Positions 8,349 through 17,687 of a DNA stretch of 64,000 nucleotides are shown in pieces. The notes below the pieces were generated by a model. It saw only the letters and a list, made by a program, of their open reading frames with translations, was not told the DNA's origin and ran no database searches. The stretch is from an uncultured Anaeroplasmataceae bacterium (lineage in GTDB: Bacteria > Bacillota_I > Bacilli_A > Acholeplasmatales > Anaeroplasmataceae). The DNA lies in the NCBI GenBank assembly GCA_944325035.1, contig CALUYM010000003.1, positions 1-64,000 on the forward strand, written 5' to 3'. The number at the start of each line of letters is the position of its first letter. Position 1 is the stretch's first letter. Position numbers and translations under genes: made by a program.

Positions 8349-9710
8349 ATGAAAGCATTAAAAGTATTAAGCACAGCTGCCCTAATCGGTGTATCAGCTC
8401 TTGCATTAGCATCTTGTAACAACAAAAACACTGAAAAAACAATTATTTTCCATCATGCTGCTGGTCAAACTCTTCAAAAAGAAATTGACAACGCAATTGC
8501 TAGATTTAAAGAAAAATTCCCAGGTTGGGATGTTGAACAAGCATCTCAAGGTGGTTATGATGAATTAAAGTCTGCAACAGTTTCAAATTTACAAGCAGGT
8601 ACTCAACCAGATATCGCATATTGTTACGCAGACCACGTTGCAACATATATCACTGCTGGTAAAGTTCTTGATATGAGTAAGTTCATCAACAGCACAGATA
8701 CTGTTGAGGCTAGTTCTGGTTCTTTAAATGTTGGATATTCTTCAGCTGAAGTTGCAGATTTCGTACCTGGATATTATAACGAAGGTTTAGCTACTAACTA
8801 TGCTGATTATGACAAGTATGGTTTTACTGCTACTTCAATGTTAACTATGCCATTCTCAAAGTCTACAGAATTAATGTATGTTAATTTAGATGCAATGAAG
8901 GCGGCAGGTGTTTCAGAAATTCCTACAACTTGGGATGAATTATTTGCAGCAGCAGAAAAAATTAAAGAAAAATATCCTGTTTCTACACCAATTGCATACG
9001 ACTCAGAAGCTAACTGGGCAATTGCAATGGCTAAACAAAACGGATGGAATTATACAAGTCCTACTTCTCCATACTACACATTCCGTAATGAAACAAGATT
9101 AGCTAATTGGATGGATTCATTAGCTCCTTACTATGAAAGAGGTATCATTACAACTAAGACTACTTATGGTGGATATACTTCTGACTTATTTACTCAAGGT
9201 GTAGAAGCTGGTGGATGTGTATTCTGTATTGGTTCATCTGGTGGAGCATCTTATCAAGCAACTGATAACTTCAACTGGGGAGTTGCAGCTATTCCAGGTT
9301 CTGTAGTGGACGGAAAAGTTAATAAATCAGTAATCTCTCAAGGTCCATCTTTAGTAATGTTTGATACAGGAAACTCTGAAAAATCAACTATGGCTTGGAT
9401 GTTCATGAAAGAATTATTAGACCCAAGTTTCCAATCAAGCTTCTCTCAATCTTCAGGATACAACCCTGTTAGATTATCAACATATGATAATGAATCATAT
9501 AAGGCTTTCTTAGATGATACTACAAATATTAAAGCTGTAGCTGCTAAAGTTGCAAGTACAATGTCAAACGATTTCTTTACATCACCTGCATTTAATGGTT
9601 CATCAGATGCACGTATTCAAATTGGTTCTGCATTAGTAAGTGTAATTAAGGGTGAAAAAGATGGAGCTTCAGCTCTTGAAGCTGCATATAAAGCATGTGG
9701 TGGTAAATAA
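8349..9710 (+). CDS. ABC importer substrate-binding lipoprotein
   Basis: A 453-residue extracellular solute-binding protein of family 1. The signal peptide ends in the lipobox LASC with the acylated Cys at residue 23, so it is anchored to the outer face of the membrane. The mature part begins KTIIFHHAAGQ, the usual first strand, and has the PTTWDELFAAAEKI hinge region near residue 195 and an SGYNPVR motif near 375. AGGAG is at 8331-8335, a slightly long 13 bases from the ATG. Ligand cannot be deduced. The next gene starts two bases after the stop, so binding protein and nuclease lipoprotein are made from one message. Confidence 0.88.
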   Translation: MKALKVLSTAALIGVSALALASCNNKNTEKTIIFHHAAGQTLQKEIDNAIARFKEKFPGWDVEQASQGGYDELKSATVSNLQAGTQPDIAYCYADHVATYITAGKVLDMSKFINSTDTVEASSGSLNVGYSSAEVADFVPGYYNEGLATNYADYDKYGFTATSMLTMPFSKSTELMYVNLDAMKAAGVSEIPTTWDELFAAAEKIKEKYPVSTPIAYDSEANWAIAMAKQNGWNYTSPTSPYYTFRNETRLANWMDSLAPYYERGIITTKTTYGGYTSDLFTQGVEAGGCVFCIGSSGGASYQATDNFNWGVAAIPGSVVDGKVNKSVISQGPSLVMFDTGNSEKSTMAWMFMKELLDPSFQSSFSQSSGYNPVRLSTYDNESYKAFLDDTTNIKAVAAKVASTMSNDFFTSPAFNGSSDARIQIGSALVSVIKGEKDGASALEAAYKACGGK

Positions 9711-9712
9711 TT

Positions 9713-10990
9713 ATGAATTTATTTAAGAAGGTTTCTTTAACTTTCTTAAGCATTATCGGATTAGTAAGTATTGCTTCATGTACTGATAAAAATTTTGACA
9801 AGGATGCTGGTTACAGAGATGTAACTAGCAAACTTACCTTGTCTAAATCATATGAAGGAAAAAACTTTATAGATGATGGTATTGGATTAGCAACTGTTAG
9901 TAAGTTAACTGATGGTGATACCACAAATTTTAAATTAAGTACAAAATCAACGATTGCAGATACATCTGTAATTACGGTTAGATATCATGGTGTAAATACA
10001 CCAGAATCAACTATTAATGTTGAAAAGTGGGGTAAAACAGCATCCCTTTATACAGCTAATCGCTTAACAAATGCTTATGAAATTGTGTTAGAAGCAACAT
10101 CTACACCTGCTGAAAAAGATACGAATAATACTAGATATTTAGGTTATGTATGGTATCGTGAAAGTGCGAATGACACATTTAAAAATTTAAATCTTGAACT
10201 AGTAGAAAACGGATATTCAAAAGTTACTTCAACAATCGCTGCATATAATGGTATTTTTAAAGAAGCTCAAAGTTTTGCAGAAAAACATGAAATGCATATT
10301 TGGAGTAATGATAACGATCCAAACTATTCAGATGAACCAATTTCAACTACCTTACAAGCGATTGTGACAGATTTAGAAAGTTCATCTCCTACATTCTATG
10401 ATAATGATTTAGAATTAGGTGCTAGAGTTGAATTTGATGCATTCATTGATGAACATACAACTACATCTAATGGATCAAATTATTATGTTATTTCTATGTT
10501 TGATGAAACTGGTAAGAAATATTCATTAAATGCATATGGTGGATATTCAAGTAGTAATGTAAACACAATTTTAAATGTAGGTTACTTAGTGCATTTTATT
10601 GGTACAATCCAAAAATATAATGGAAGTTATCAAGTATCTGGACTTGAATATACAATTAGTGCTCCTGAATCTGAAAAAGTTCATGTTTTACAAAAAGATT
10701 TCTATCAATTCTTTGATTCAAATCATAAACGTTTACATTTATCAAAAGAAACTGCTGTTAATGGTGATCTAACTGTAACATCAGCCACAGTTTCAGGTAC
10801 AGTTCTAACTATTGTTGGACAAGCTAAAGAAACAACAACAAGTACAGAAACTAAAGAATTTATATTAAAAGTTAATGTGTCAGAAAATTATGATGCAAGC
10901 GCATTAAAAGACAAAACAATAAAAGCAAAAGGGCTAAAAAATGCTGATGGTTCAATTCAAGTTAATTTTGCTGATTTGATCATTAGATAA
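9713..10990 (+). CDS. Surface thermonuclease (SNase-like) lipoprotein with a C-terminal OB-fold region
   Basis: A 425-residue lipoprotein, lipobox IASC with Cys at 23. Residues about 55-200 match the staphylococcal nuclease fold: the DGDT motif at 67-70, VRYHGVNTPE at 89-98, RYLGYVWY at 141-148 and NLELVENGYSKV at 160-171. Compared with S. aureus nuclease, Arg35, Glu43 and Arg87 are kept (R90, E98, R141), while the calcium ligand Asp40 is Asn95. The remaining half (about 215-320) resembles an OB fold and may bind nucleic acid. It begins two bases after the ABC binding protein. In Mycoplasma hyopneumoniae the surface nuclease mhp379 also lies with ABC transporter genes, which supports a role in digesting external DNA or RNA for uptake. 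Confidence 0.85.
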   Translation: MNLFKKVSLTFLSIIGLVSIASCTDKNFDKDAGYRDVTSKLTLSKSYEGKNFIDDGIGLATVSKLTDGDTTNFKLSTKSTIADTSVITVRYHGVNTPESTINVEKWGKTASLYTANRLTNAYEIVLEATSTPAEKDTNNTRYLGYVWYRESANDTFKNLNLELVENGYSKVTSTIAAYNGIFKEAQSFAEKHEMHIWSNDNDPNYSDEPISTTLQAIVTDLESSSPTFYDNDLELGARVEFDAFIDEHTTTSNGSNYYVISMFDETGKKYSLNAYGGYSSSNVNTILNVGYLVHFIGTIQKYNGSYQVSGLEYTISAPESEKVHVLQKDFYQFFDSNHKRLHLSKETAVNGDLTVTSATVSGTVLTIVGQAKETTTSTETKEFILKVNVSENYDASALKDKTIKAKGLKNADGSIQVNFADLIIR

Positions 10991-11020
10991 AAAACAAAAA
11001 AGAGGAGTTTAATAGAAACT

Positions 11021-13710
11021 ATGAAAATTAAAAAGAGTTTAAAGGCTTTAGCAGTTTGTACTGTTTTAGCTGGTTCTATTGGGGTTGTAGCTGCATGTAG
11101 CGAAAGCGGAACTACAGAATTAGGTGGATTAATTATTGACCAAAATAACAAAGTTGTTACATCTGATTTCGTTTTACCAGGACGTTATGTTGGTGTCGAT
11201 ATTTCTTGGACTTCAAGTAATGAAAATGTTATTAAGCTTGAAAAAACTACTTATAAAGATAAAGATGGTAATGATGTTCCTCAATGGGAAGCTAAGGTTA
11301 CTCGTCCTGATGTAACTACAGATGTTAAGTTAACTGCAACTTCAGGAGAATACAATAAAGAATTTAATGTAACTGTAAGTGCAATTGATGCTGATGAAAT
11401 TGCTGGTGCATTTAAATTTGAATATAACAATAAGAACTTAGGAACAGGTGAATATACATTAGCACCTAGTACTACTTATAAAGGATTAGTTGCTAATATC
11501 AGCTGGTCTCTTGTAACAGAAAGTCCAGTTGCAGAAGTTAACAATAATATTTTAAAAATTAATGCTAACGAAAATGCTACACCAATTAATTTAAGAGCTA
11601 CATTTACATACAATGGTGTAACTGCAATTAAGACTTATAGAGTTACTTGCCAAGCTACTCTTGAATACACAGATTCTGACGTGGTTTTGAATTGGTATTC
11701 TGGTAAGTATGACAAAGAAACAATTGATATTTCAGGATATGTAGTAAATAAAGCTGAACCTAAATCTGGTTCTAAAATTATTCAAATGATAGATTCAACT
11801 TATACAGGTGGCTTTTATCTTTATTATCCTTCTGTTTCTGATGAAGTTTGGAATTCATTACAAGTAGGAACTGCTATTAATGTGTCAGGAATAAGTTCTC
11901 AATCTTATGGTGGTTTAGTTGAAAGTGATACTGGTGTAGGAACAGTAACTTTAAATAATGATTTACCAGCATATGATGAATCAAAGGCTGTTACTGCTAT
12001 TGATGAAGCATTAATTGCTAATGCTAAGACAAATGATATTTCAAAAAATGGATATACTGATATAAATATTCTTAAGGCTAAGCAATCAACTGAAGTTACT
12101 TTGACTGGTTGGAAAGTTTCTGCAGTTAATACTGATTTCTCATCAGACACTTCAAAAGAAAAATATGCTGATTTTGTGACACTTACAAAAGAAGTTAATG
12201 GTGTTAAGGCATCTATAACTGTTCAATGGAGTTATTATTATACTGCGGCTGGTTCTGATGCATTGAATGCCATGATGGAAAAAACTAAGGAATTCAATGT
12301 AGGTGATATTGTTAATGTAAGAGCTATCCTTGGAACTAATTCTGGTAATTATAAGTTAATTCTTACAAATGCAGATAATTTAACAAAGGTAGAAGAAGAA
12401 TCAAGCATAGATGGAGCTAAACAAATTGCTTCTGTTGATGTATTAAATAAAATTAAATTCCCAAGTACTATCACTTCTACAACTGAACTTGAAGAACCTG
12501 CTGTTGAATTACCAGAAGGAGCTACACTTTCTTACAAGATATTTGGTTTTGGTACTAAATATGAAAATGGTAAGTTTACAATTGAAGCAGTATCTACTAA
12601 ACGTGATGTTACTATTCGTGCGTACTTAACTGTAAATGGATATACATTCACAAAAGATTATAATATTGTTTCTAAAGAATCAAGTTTAGATGACATGATT
12701 CAAGAAGAATTTAATAAGCTTAAAGAATCTTTAACTACAATCAATAGTTCAGGAAAAATAAGCTTAGCTAAAACTGGAAATGTATTTACATCTGTAAAAT
12801 TTGCATATTCTCTTGCTGATGGTGCACAAGGTGCAGTTTTAGATGGGTATAATCTATATACATTAGCTACTAAAGAAGATTCAAAGTTTACTTTAAATGT
12901 TACTGTTACTATAGAAGATATAGTTAAAAATGAAACAATTGAATGTACAATTAAAGCTTATACTTTAACTGATGGTGCAAAAGTTTCTTCATCTAAAGGT
13001 AATATTTATATTGAAGGTACTGTAGGAGCAATTACAAATGCTAAATATGGAAAAACTACTTTAAAAACTACTGATAATACAGAAGTAATAATTTATGGAA
13101 TGGATGATATTGCTGGTAACAACTTTGAGTTAATGATTGGTACAAAGCCAGTAGAGGGAGATAAAGTAGTTCTTTATGGATATTATTCAGAACAATATAA
13201 AAACTTTACTGCTGTAGTTGTATCTGTTAATGGAACTCCTGCTACGCTTCCATCTTTTGCTGGATTACCAGAAGGTCAAGAAATGGCAAAATTTACCGGC
13301 TCTACTGATGTTCAAACGGTAGACGGAGAAGATTATGCTAGTACTGCTGAATTAAGTGATAAATTTACATTAGTGTTTGCTAAAAACGAAAGTCAAAAAG
13401 CAACCTCTTTTTGGAGCAAGTGACTCTACTATTCGTTTATATAATGGCTCAAACAGTAATGGAAACACTATTACCTTAACTGTAAAAGAAGGATATGTAA
13501 TCAAGAGTCTTAAATTTGTATATCATACTTCAAAGACAGATGGATTTATTTCTGTAAATGGTACAGCATTAACAGCTGTTTCTGCTACACATACTGAAGA
13601 CACTTTCACATGTGAAACAGCTACAAATTCTTTAGTTATTCCAAAATTCTTCTACAAAACAAGTTAGAATTACTTCTATTCTTATCGAATTTGAACCTGT
13701 ATCTAAATAA
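11021..13710 (+). CDS. Large OB-fold/Ig-like surface lipoprotein, reading frame broken twice near the end
   Basis: The protein starts with a lipoprotein signal peptide (lipobox VAAC, Cys at 26), then Ig-like beta domains of the kind that carry a WTSSNENVIKL strand, and at least two OB-like domains (about residues 230-310 and 660-740). The first frame stops at 13423. The text continues in a second frame from about 13413 (GASDSTIRLY) and in a third from 13642 to a stop at 13710 (ending LIEFEPVSK). Removing one T from the T5 run at 13408-13412 and one base near 13641 restores one protein of about 896 residues. The product is not recognised by name. Its place between two nuclease lipoproteins suggests nucleic-acid capture, which is inference. 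Confidence 0.75.
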
Positions 13711-13752
13711 TTAGTACTCTAGAAATAAAGTAATGAATTTCTAAAAAAATAC

Positions 13753-13790
13753 AAAGTGTGAGTTTTTCAAATGAAAACTCACACTTTTTT
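13753..13790 (+). terminator. Intrinsic terminator of the ABC-nuclease operon
   Basis: A perfect 14-bp stem (AAAGTGTGAGTTTT at 13753-13766 with its complement at 13774-13787) ends in a T-run. It marks the end of the transcript that carries the ABC genes and the first two nuclease-linked lipoproteins. Confidence 0.9.
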
Positions 13791-13854
13791 ATAAAAGAAT
13801 TCATTTAAATGTATGATAAAAATTGGATAAGATTATACGGAGGATTATGTAAAC

Positions 13855-15459
13855 ATGAAAAAAAGAATATTATTATCATTATTAGGTGTTGCAGGTTTAA
13901 TGACCATAACTTCATGCGAAATAGATAAATCTACTCAAACACCTGATATAAGTGAAACAATACCAAGTACAACTGTACCACCTAGTACAACACCAGATGC
14001 CCCTAACGTTCCAACGTTACCAACAGAATATACTGGTTATTATGCTAATATGACTAATAATCTAGGAACAACATTTAAATCTACACTTAATCAAATTATT
14101 TCAACTAATTTAAAAACAAGTAGTTATTCTAACGCTTGGAAAATTTTGGAAGAAGCGGATGCATATGACAATAACAATATTGAATGTTTCTATTCAGGTG
14201 TAGTAATTCCTAAAACAAGTCGTTCAGGTTCTGGAGCTTCAGGTTTAAATTGGAATCGTGAACATGTATGGGCTAAATCGCATGGTTTTGGTAATGAAAC
14301 TTCAAACTATGCATATTATGATGCTTTCCATTTACATGCTACAGAGGAAGGTATCAATAGTAAACGTAGTAATTTACCATTTGATGATGTAAATGATGGT
14401 TCTAGTGATAAATATGGAAATAGTTGGAATTCAAAAGCGTTTGAACCACGAGATGAAGTTAAGGGAGATGTTGCTCGTAGTTTATTCTATATGGTTGTTC
14501 GTTATGATGATAGATTGCTTGATTTAGAACTAGAGGATAATCTAACATCTACAGCATCCAAAGAACCAACCCTAGGAAAATTATCAACACTTGTTAAATG
14601 GGCATACGAAGATCCTGTTTCAGAAGCTGAAATCAAACGAAATGAAATAGTATATTCATATCAGGGAAATCGTAATCCATTTATAGATAATCCTGAATTT
14701 ATCTATTATTTATATACCGAAGAAAGCAATGACCTAGGCATAACATTAGATAATTTAATGGAACATATTTATAATGGAACTTCTGGTGATGGTAATACGA
14801 ATCCCGAAAATCCAGACAATACTAATCAAGCTGTTAAGAACGTAATTAATTTAATTAATGCGATTGGAACAGTGAATGCTAATTCAAAAAGTGCAATTGA
14901 TGCTGCTTATGCTGCATACAATGCACTAACAGATAGTGAAAAATCTTTGGTAACAAATTATCAAACATTAGTAGATGCTAATAATGCTTACAATTCGATA
15001 TATGGTGGAGAATTTAAATATAAGGAAAGTTTTAACAATGTTTTAAATGGTGAAGGTTATACAGCTAATGTATCATTTACATTGGGATCAGTAAAGTGGA
15101 TAGCATCTTATGCTTATCGAGATAGTGATTTTAGACTTGGAAATAAAAACGTAATAACTTTAGAATCAAAGTATCAAATTGATGGTGCCAGCTCAGATGG
15201 AGCATACTTACAAGCTTCATTTACCGATATTACATCAATAACTTTCAATGCTACTAATAAATATGGTACTATTAACAAAGCCTACTTAATGTATTCAGCA
15301 GATGGTGGAAATACTTTTGAACTACTTAAGGATTTTGGTAGTATTACTGCAGCTACTACATTAAATGCATCTTGGAATGATGCTAAATCGGGAATCTTTG
15401 CATTAGTCATCACTGGATCAAAACCGAGATTAGTTTTATCTGATGTTTTAGTTAAATAA
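13855..15459 (+). CDS. Surface endonuclease I (EndA-like, His-Me finger) lipoprotein
   Basis: A 534-residue lipoprotein with lipobox ITSC, Cys at 21, and a Thr/Pro-rich linker to about residue 55. Residues about 75-290 form an endonuclease I domain: the signature NREHVWAKSH at 134-143 supplies the catalytic His137, and FHLHATEEGINSKRSN at 158-173 supplies metal-site residues. Such enzymes cut DNA and RNA without sequence preference outside the cell. Residues about 325-380 are a small helical repeat (YNALTDSEKSLVTNYQTL) also found in the pectate lyase at 33710. A beta-rich domain makes up residues 385-534. A GGAGG at 13839-13843 precedes the ATG; an earlier ATG is followed at once by a stop. 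Confidence 0.88.
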   Translation: MKKRILLSLLGVAGLMTITSCEIDKSTQTPDISETIPSTTVPPSTTPDAPNVPTLPTEYTGYYANMTNNLGTTFKSTLNQIISTNLKTSSYSNAWKILEEADAYDNNNIECFYSGVVIPKTSRSGSGASGLNWNREHVWAKSHGFGNETSNYAYYDAFHLHATEEGINSKRSNLPFDDVNDGSSDKYGNSWNSKAFEPRDEVKGDVARSLFYMVVRYDDRLLDLELEDNLTSTASKEPTLGKLSTLVKWAYEDPVSEAEIKRNEIVYSYQGNRNPFIDNPEFIYYLYTEESNDLGITLDNLMEHIYNGTSGDGNTNPENPDNTNQAVKNVINLINAIGTVNANSKSAIDAAYAAYNALTDSEKSLVTNYQTLVDANNAYNSIYGGEFKYKESFNNVLNGEGYTANVSFTLGSVKWIASYAYRDSDFRLGNKNVITLESKYQIDGASSDGAYLQASFTDITSITFNATNKYGTINKAYLMYSADGGNTFELLKDFGSITAATTLNASWNDAKSGIFALVITGSKPRLVLSDVLVK

Positions 15460-15481
15460 TTAAACATAAAAGTAATGATTT

Positions 15482-15513
15482 GAGTATCGCCTTTAAACAG
15501 CGATGCTCTTTTT
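15482..15513 (+). terminator. Intrinsic terminator of the endonuclease gene
   Basis: GAGTATCGC (15482-15490) pairs with GCGATGCTC (15500-15508) with one G-U pair and leads into five T residues. Confidence 0.85.
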
Positions 15514-15568
15514 GTTTGTTAAAAGAATTTAAATATGTTAAAATGAAGTACACAGGTTAGGTGATAAA

Positions 15569-16531
15569 ATGTTTGAAAATTTATTAAATAAGATACGAGA
15601 ATATAATACAATTATAATTCATCGTCATTCTAGACCAGATGGAGATGCCCTTGGTTCGCAATTTGGTCTATATTGTGCACTTAAGCATAATTTTCCAGAA
15701 AAAACAATATTAACAGTCGGAGATATCAATCCAAGATTAACATTCATCGGAACTCTAACAGGAGCAAATGATGAAGACTATAAAGATGCATTAGCAATTA
15801 TTTGTGATGTAGCAGTGAGTACAATGGTTTCAGATGATAGATACAAACTTGCTAAAGAAGTTTATATTATTGATCATCACACCAACACCACTGATATAGA
15901 AGGAGCTATAACTATCATAGATTCTTCGCGTGCTAGTTGTGCTGATTTTGTAGCACACTTTTTATATAGCTATAAGTTAGAAATAAATGAAAAAGCTGCT
16001 ACAGCTTTATATACAGGACTTGTAACTGATAGTGGTCGTTTCCAATATCCAGGTACAAACTCAGAAACACTTTTAATAGCTTCTAAATTACTAGGAAGTG
16101 GTGCCAAAGCTCAATCAATTTTTGATAAGTTATACGTCGAAACACTTGAGTCAAAACAACTTAAAGCTACATTTACAAATCGTATGCAACTAACTAAAAA
16201 TAACGTTGCATATATGGTTAATACTCTAGATGATTTAGCTAAATATAACATTAGCTTTAATGATTGTAGTCGCGGAATGGTAGGCGTAATGTCTGGTATC
16301 GAAGGAATTAATATTTGGGCTAATTTTACATTTGATGCTGAAAAAGGTAAATATGTTGGAGAATTTAGAAGTAGAGGTATTACGATAGTCGATATTGCTA
16401 AAAAGTATGGTGGCGGAGGTCACGACCAAGCATGTGGTGCTACTTTAGAATCACCAGATTTAATTAATTTAATTCTTGCGGATTTTGATAAACGAATGGA
16501 GGAGTATTTAAATGGAACACATTCTAGCTAA
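15569..16531 (+). CDS. DHH phosphoesterase, NrnA-type oligoribonuclease/pAp phosphatase (copy 1)
   Basis: A 320-residue cytoplasmic DHH/DHHA1 protein. Motif I HRHSRPDGDALGS covers residues 18-30, the DHH triad is at 102-104, and the DHHA1 substrate loop GGGGHDQACGA is near 283-293. Members of this family (NrnA) finish RNA turnover by removing nucleotides from very short oligomers and dephosphorylate 3'-phosphoadenosine 5'-phosphate. The length is normal. It overlaps the next, homologous gene by 20 bases. Coming right after two surface nucleases, it could also process imported oligonucleotides. Confidence 0.88.
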   Translation: MFENLLNKIREYNTIIIHRHSRPDGDALGSQFGLYCALKHNFPEKTILTVGDINPRLTFIGTLTGANDEDYKDALAIICDVAVSTMVSDDRYKLAKEVYIIDHHTNTTDIEGAITIIDSSRASCADFVAHFLYSYKLEINEKAATALYTGLVTDSGRFQYPGTNSETLLIASKLLGSGAKAQSIFDKLYVETLESKQLKATFTNRMQLTKNNVAYMVNTLDDLAKYNISFNDCSRGMVGVMSGIEGINIWANFTFDAEKGKYVGEFRSRGITIVDIAKKYGGGGHDQACGATLESPDLINLILADFDKRMEEYLNGTHSS

Positions 16532-17447
16532 AATTAAAGAATATAATACAATTATTATTCATGGACATATTCGTCCAGATGGAGATTGTTATGGTAGTCA
16601 ATTTGGACTTCAAAGAGCTATTCAAGCTACATATCCTGATAAACAAGTTTATGTTGTAGGTGGAGAGTGTGATTACTGCAAATTTTTAGGCAACATGGAT
16701 GTAATATCTGATGATGTATTTGAAGGTGCATTATCAATTTGTGTTGACTGTGCAAATGGAGATCGTTTAAGTGATCAAAGATTTAAATTAGCGGAATATG
16801 TAATAAAAATTGATCATCATATTGCTGATTGTACATATGGAGATTATCAGTATGTAGAAGAAGGAGCAGCAAGCTGTACTCAAGTTATTACAGATTTAAT
16901 TATCAAAGGAAACTTAGTTATGACTAAAGAGGCTGCTTTTGCTTTATATACAGGTATTGTAACTGATACAGGACGATTCAGATTTGATAGTGTTAATTCT
17001 CACACTATGCAAGTTGCTGGTTATTTATTAGATCATGGAGTAAATCCTGCTGAATTAGATAATTTATTATCAGTTGATTCTTTAGCAACTCTAAAACTAA
17101 AAGGGTATGTTCTTTCTAACTTTGTTGTTAAAGAAGGCTTTGCATATATTAAAATGACAAGAGATGTTATTGAACAATTTGGAGTATCTGATGAAGAGGC
17201 AGCTAACCAAGTATCTACAATTTCAACGATTGAAGGTTGTCCAGTTTGGGCATTATTTATGGAATATCCTGGTAATGAAATAAGAATTCGTCTAAGAAGT
17301 AGAGGTCCAGCTGTTAATGAATTAGCTAATCGTTATGGAGGCGGAGGTCATTCTAAGGCTTGTGGTGCAAGTTTAAAGTCTTGGGATGATTTAGATAAAT
17401 TTGTGGACGAAGCGGTTGCTTTGGTTAAAGAATTTAATGAAAATTAA
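16512..17447 (+). CDS. DHH phosphoesterase, NrnA-type (copy 2)
   Basis: A 311-residue paralogue of the preceding gene with the same architecture: HGHIRPDGD at residues 17-25, the IDHH motif near 102 and GGGGHSKACGA near 277. A GGAGGAG ribosome site eight bases before the ATG lies inside the end of copy 1, so the two are translationally coupled. The copies differ at many positions, so this is an old duplication with probable division of labour (for example oligo-RNA versus pAp or cyclic-dinucleotide products). Confidence 0.88.
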   Translation: MEHILAKIKEYNTIIIHGHIRPDGDCYGSQFGLQRAIQATYPDKQVYVVGGECDYCKFLGNMDVISDDVFEGALSICVDCANGDRLSDQRFKLAEYVIKIDHHIADCTYGDYQYVEEGAASCTQVITDLIIKGNLVMTKEAAFALYTGIVTDTGRFRFDSVNSHTMQVAGYLLDHGVNPAELDNLLSVDSLATLKLKGYVLSNFVVKEGFAYIKMTRDVIEQFGVSDEEAANQVSTISTIEGCPVWALFMEYPGNEIRIRLRSRGPAVNELANRYGGGGHSKACGASLKSWDDLDKFVDEAVALVKEFNEN

Positions 17448-17462
17448 TAATAAGTTAAAATA

Positions 17463-17508
17463 AAAACAGTTAAAAACTATATTAATGTATAGTTTTAACT
17501 GTTTTTTA
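17463..17508 (+). terminator. Intrinsic terminator of the DHH pair
   Basis: AACAGTTAAAAACTAT and ATAGTTTTAACTGTT form a long stem with one bulged A, followed by a T-run at 17502-17507. Confidence 0.85.
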
Positions 17509-17628
17509 ATTAATATGAAAATAGTTAAAATGATCAAAGATTAAATTTTATTTAAGAATATATATGAACCTATCTAGAATTACATACATTAAGATTTAAA
17601 TCTTTATTCAAACTAAATTCTCTTTTCC

Positions 17629-17657
17629 TTGAAAGTTATTCTATTATATTTTATAAT
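17629..17657 (+). promoter_or_regulatory. SigA promoter of the amino acid permease gene
   Basis: TTGAAA (17629-17634) and TATAAT (17652-17657) are exactly 17 bases apart and lie 30 bases before the ATG. Confidence 0.75.
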
Positions 17658-17687
17658 ATTAATATTTACAAGTTAGGAGAAGATCTA

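Noticed and set aside
13400-13430. TGA at 13421 read as Trp (Mollicutes code 4)
   Set aside because: Other genes end in TGA with intergenic sequence or a new gene following (49294, 53594, 56359), Trp residues are TGG throughout, and the downstream text is in another frame.
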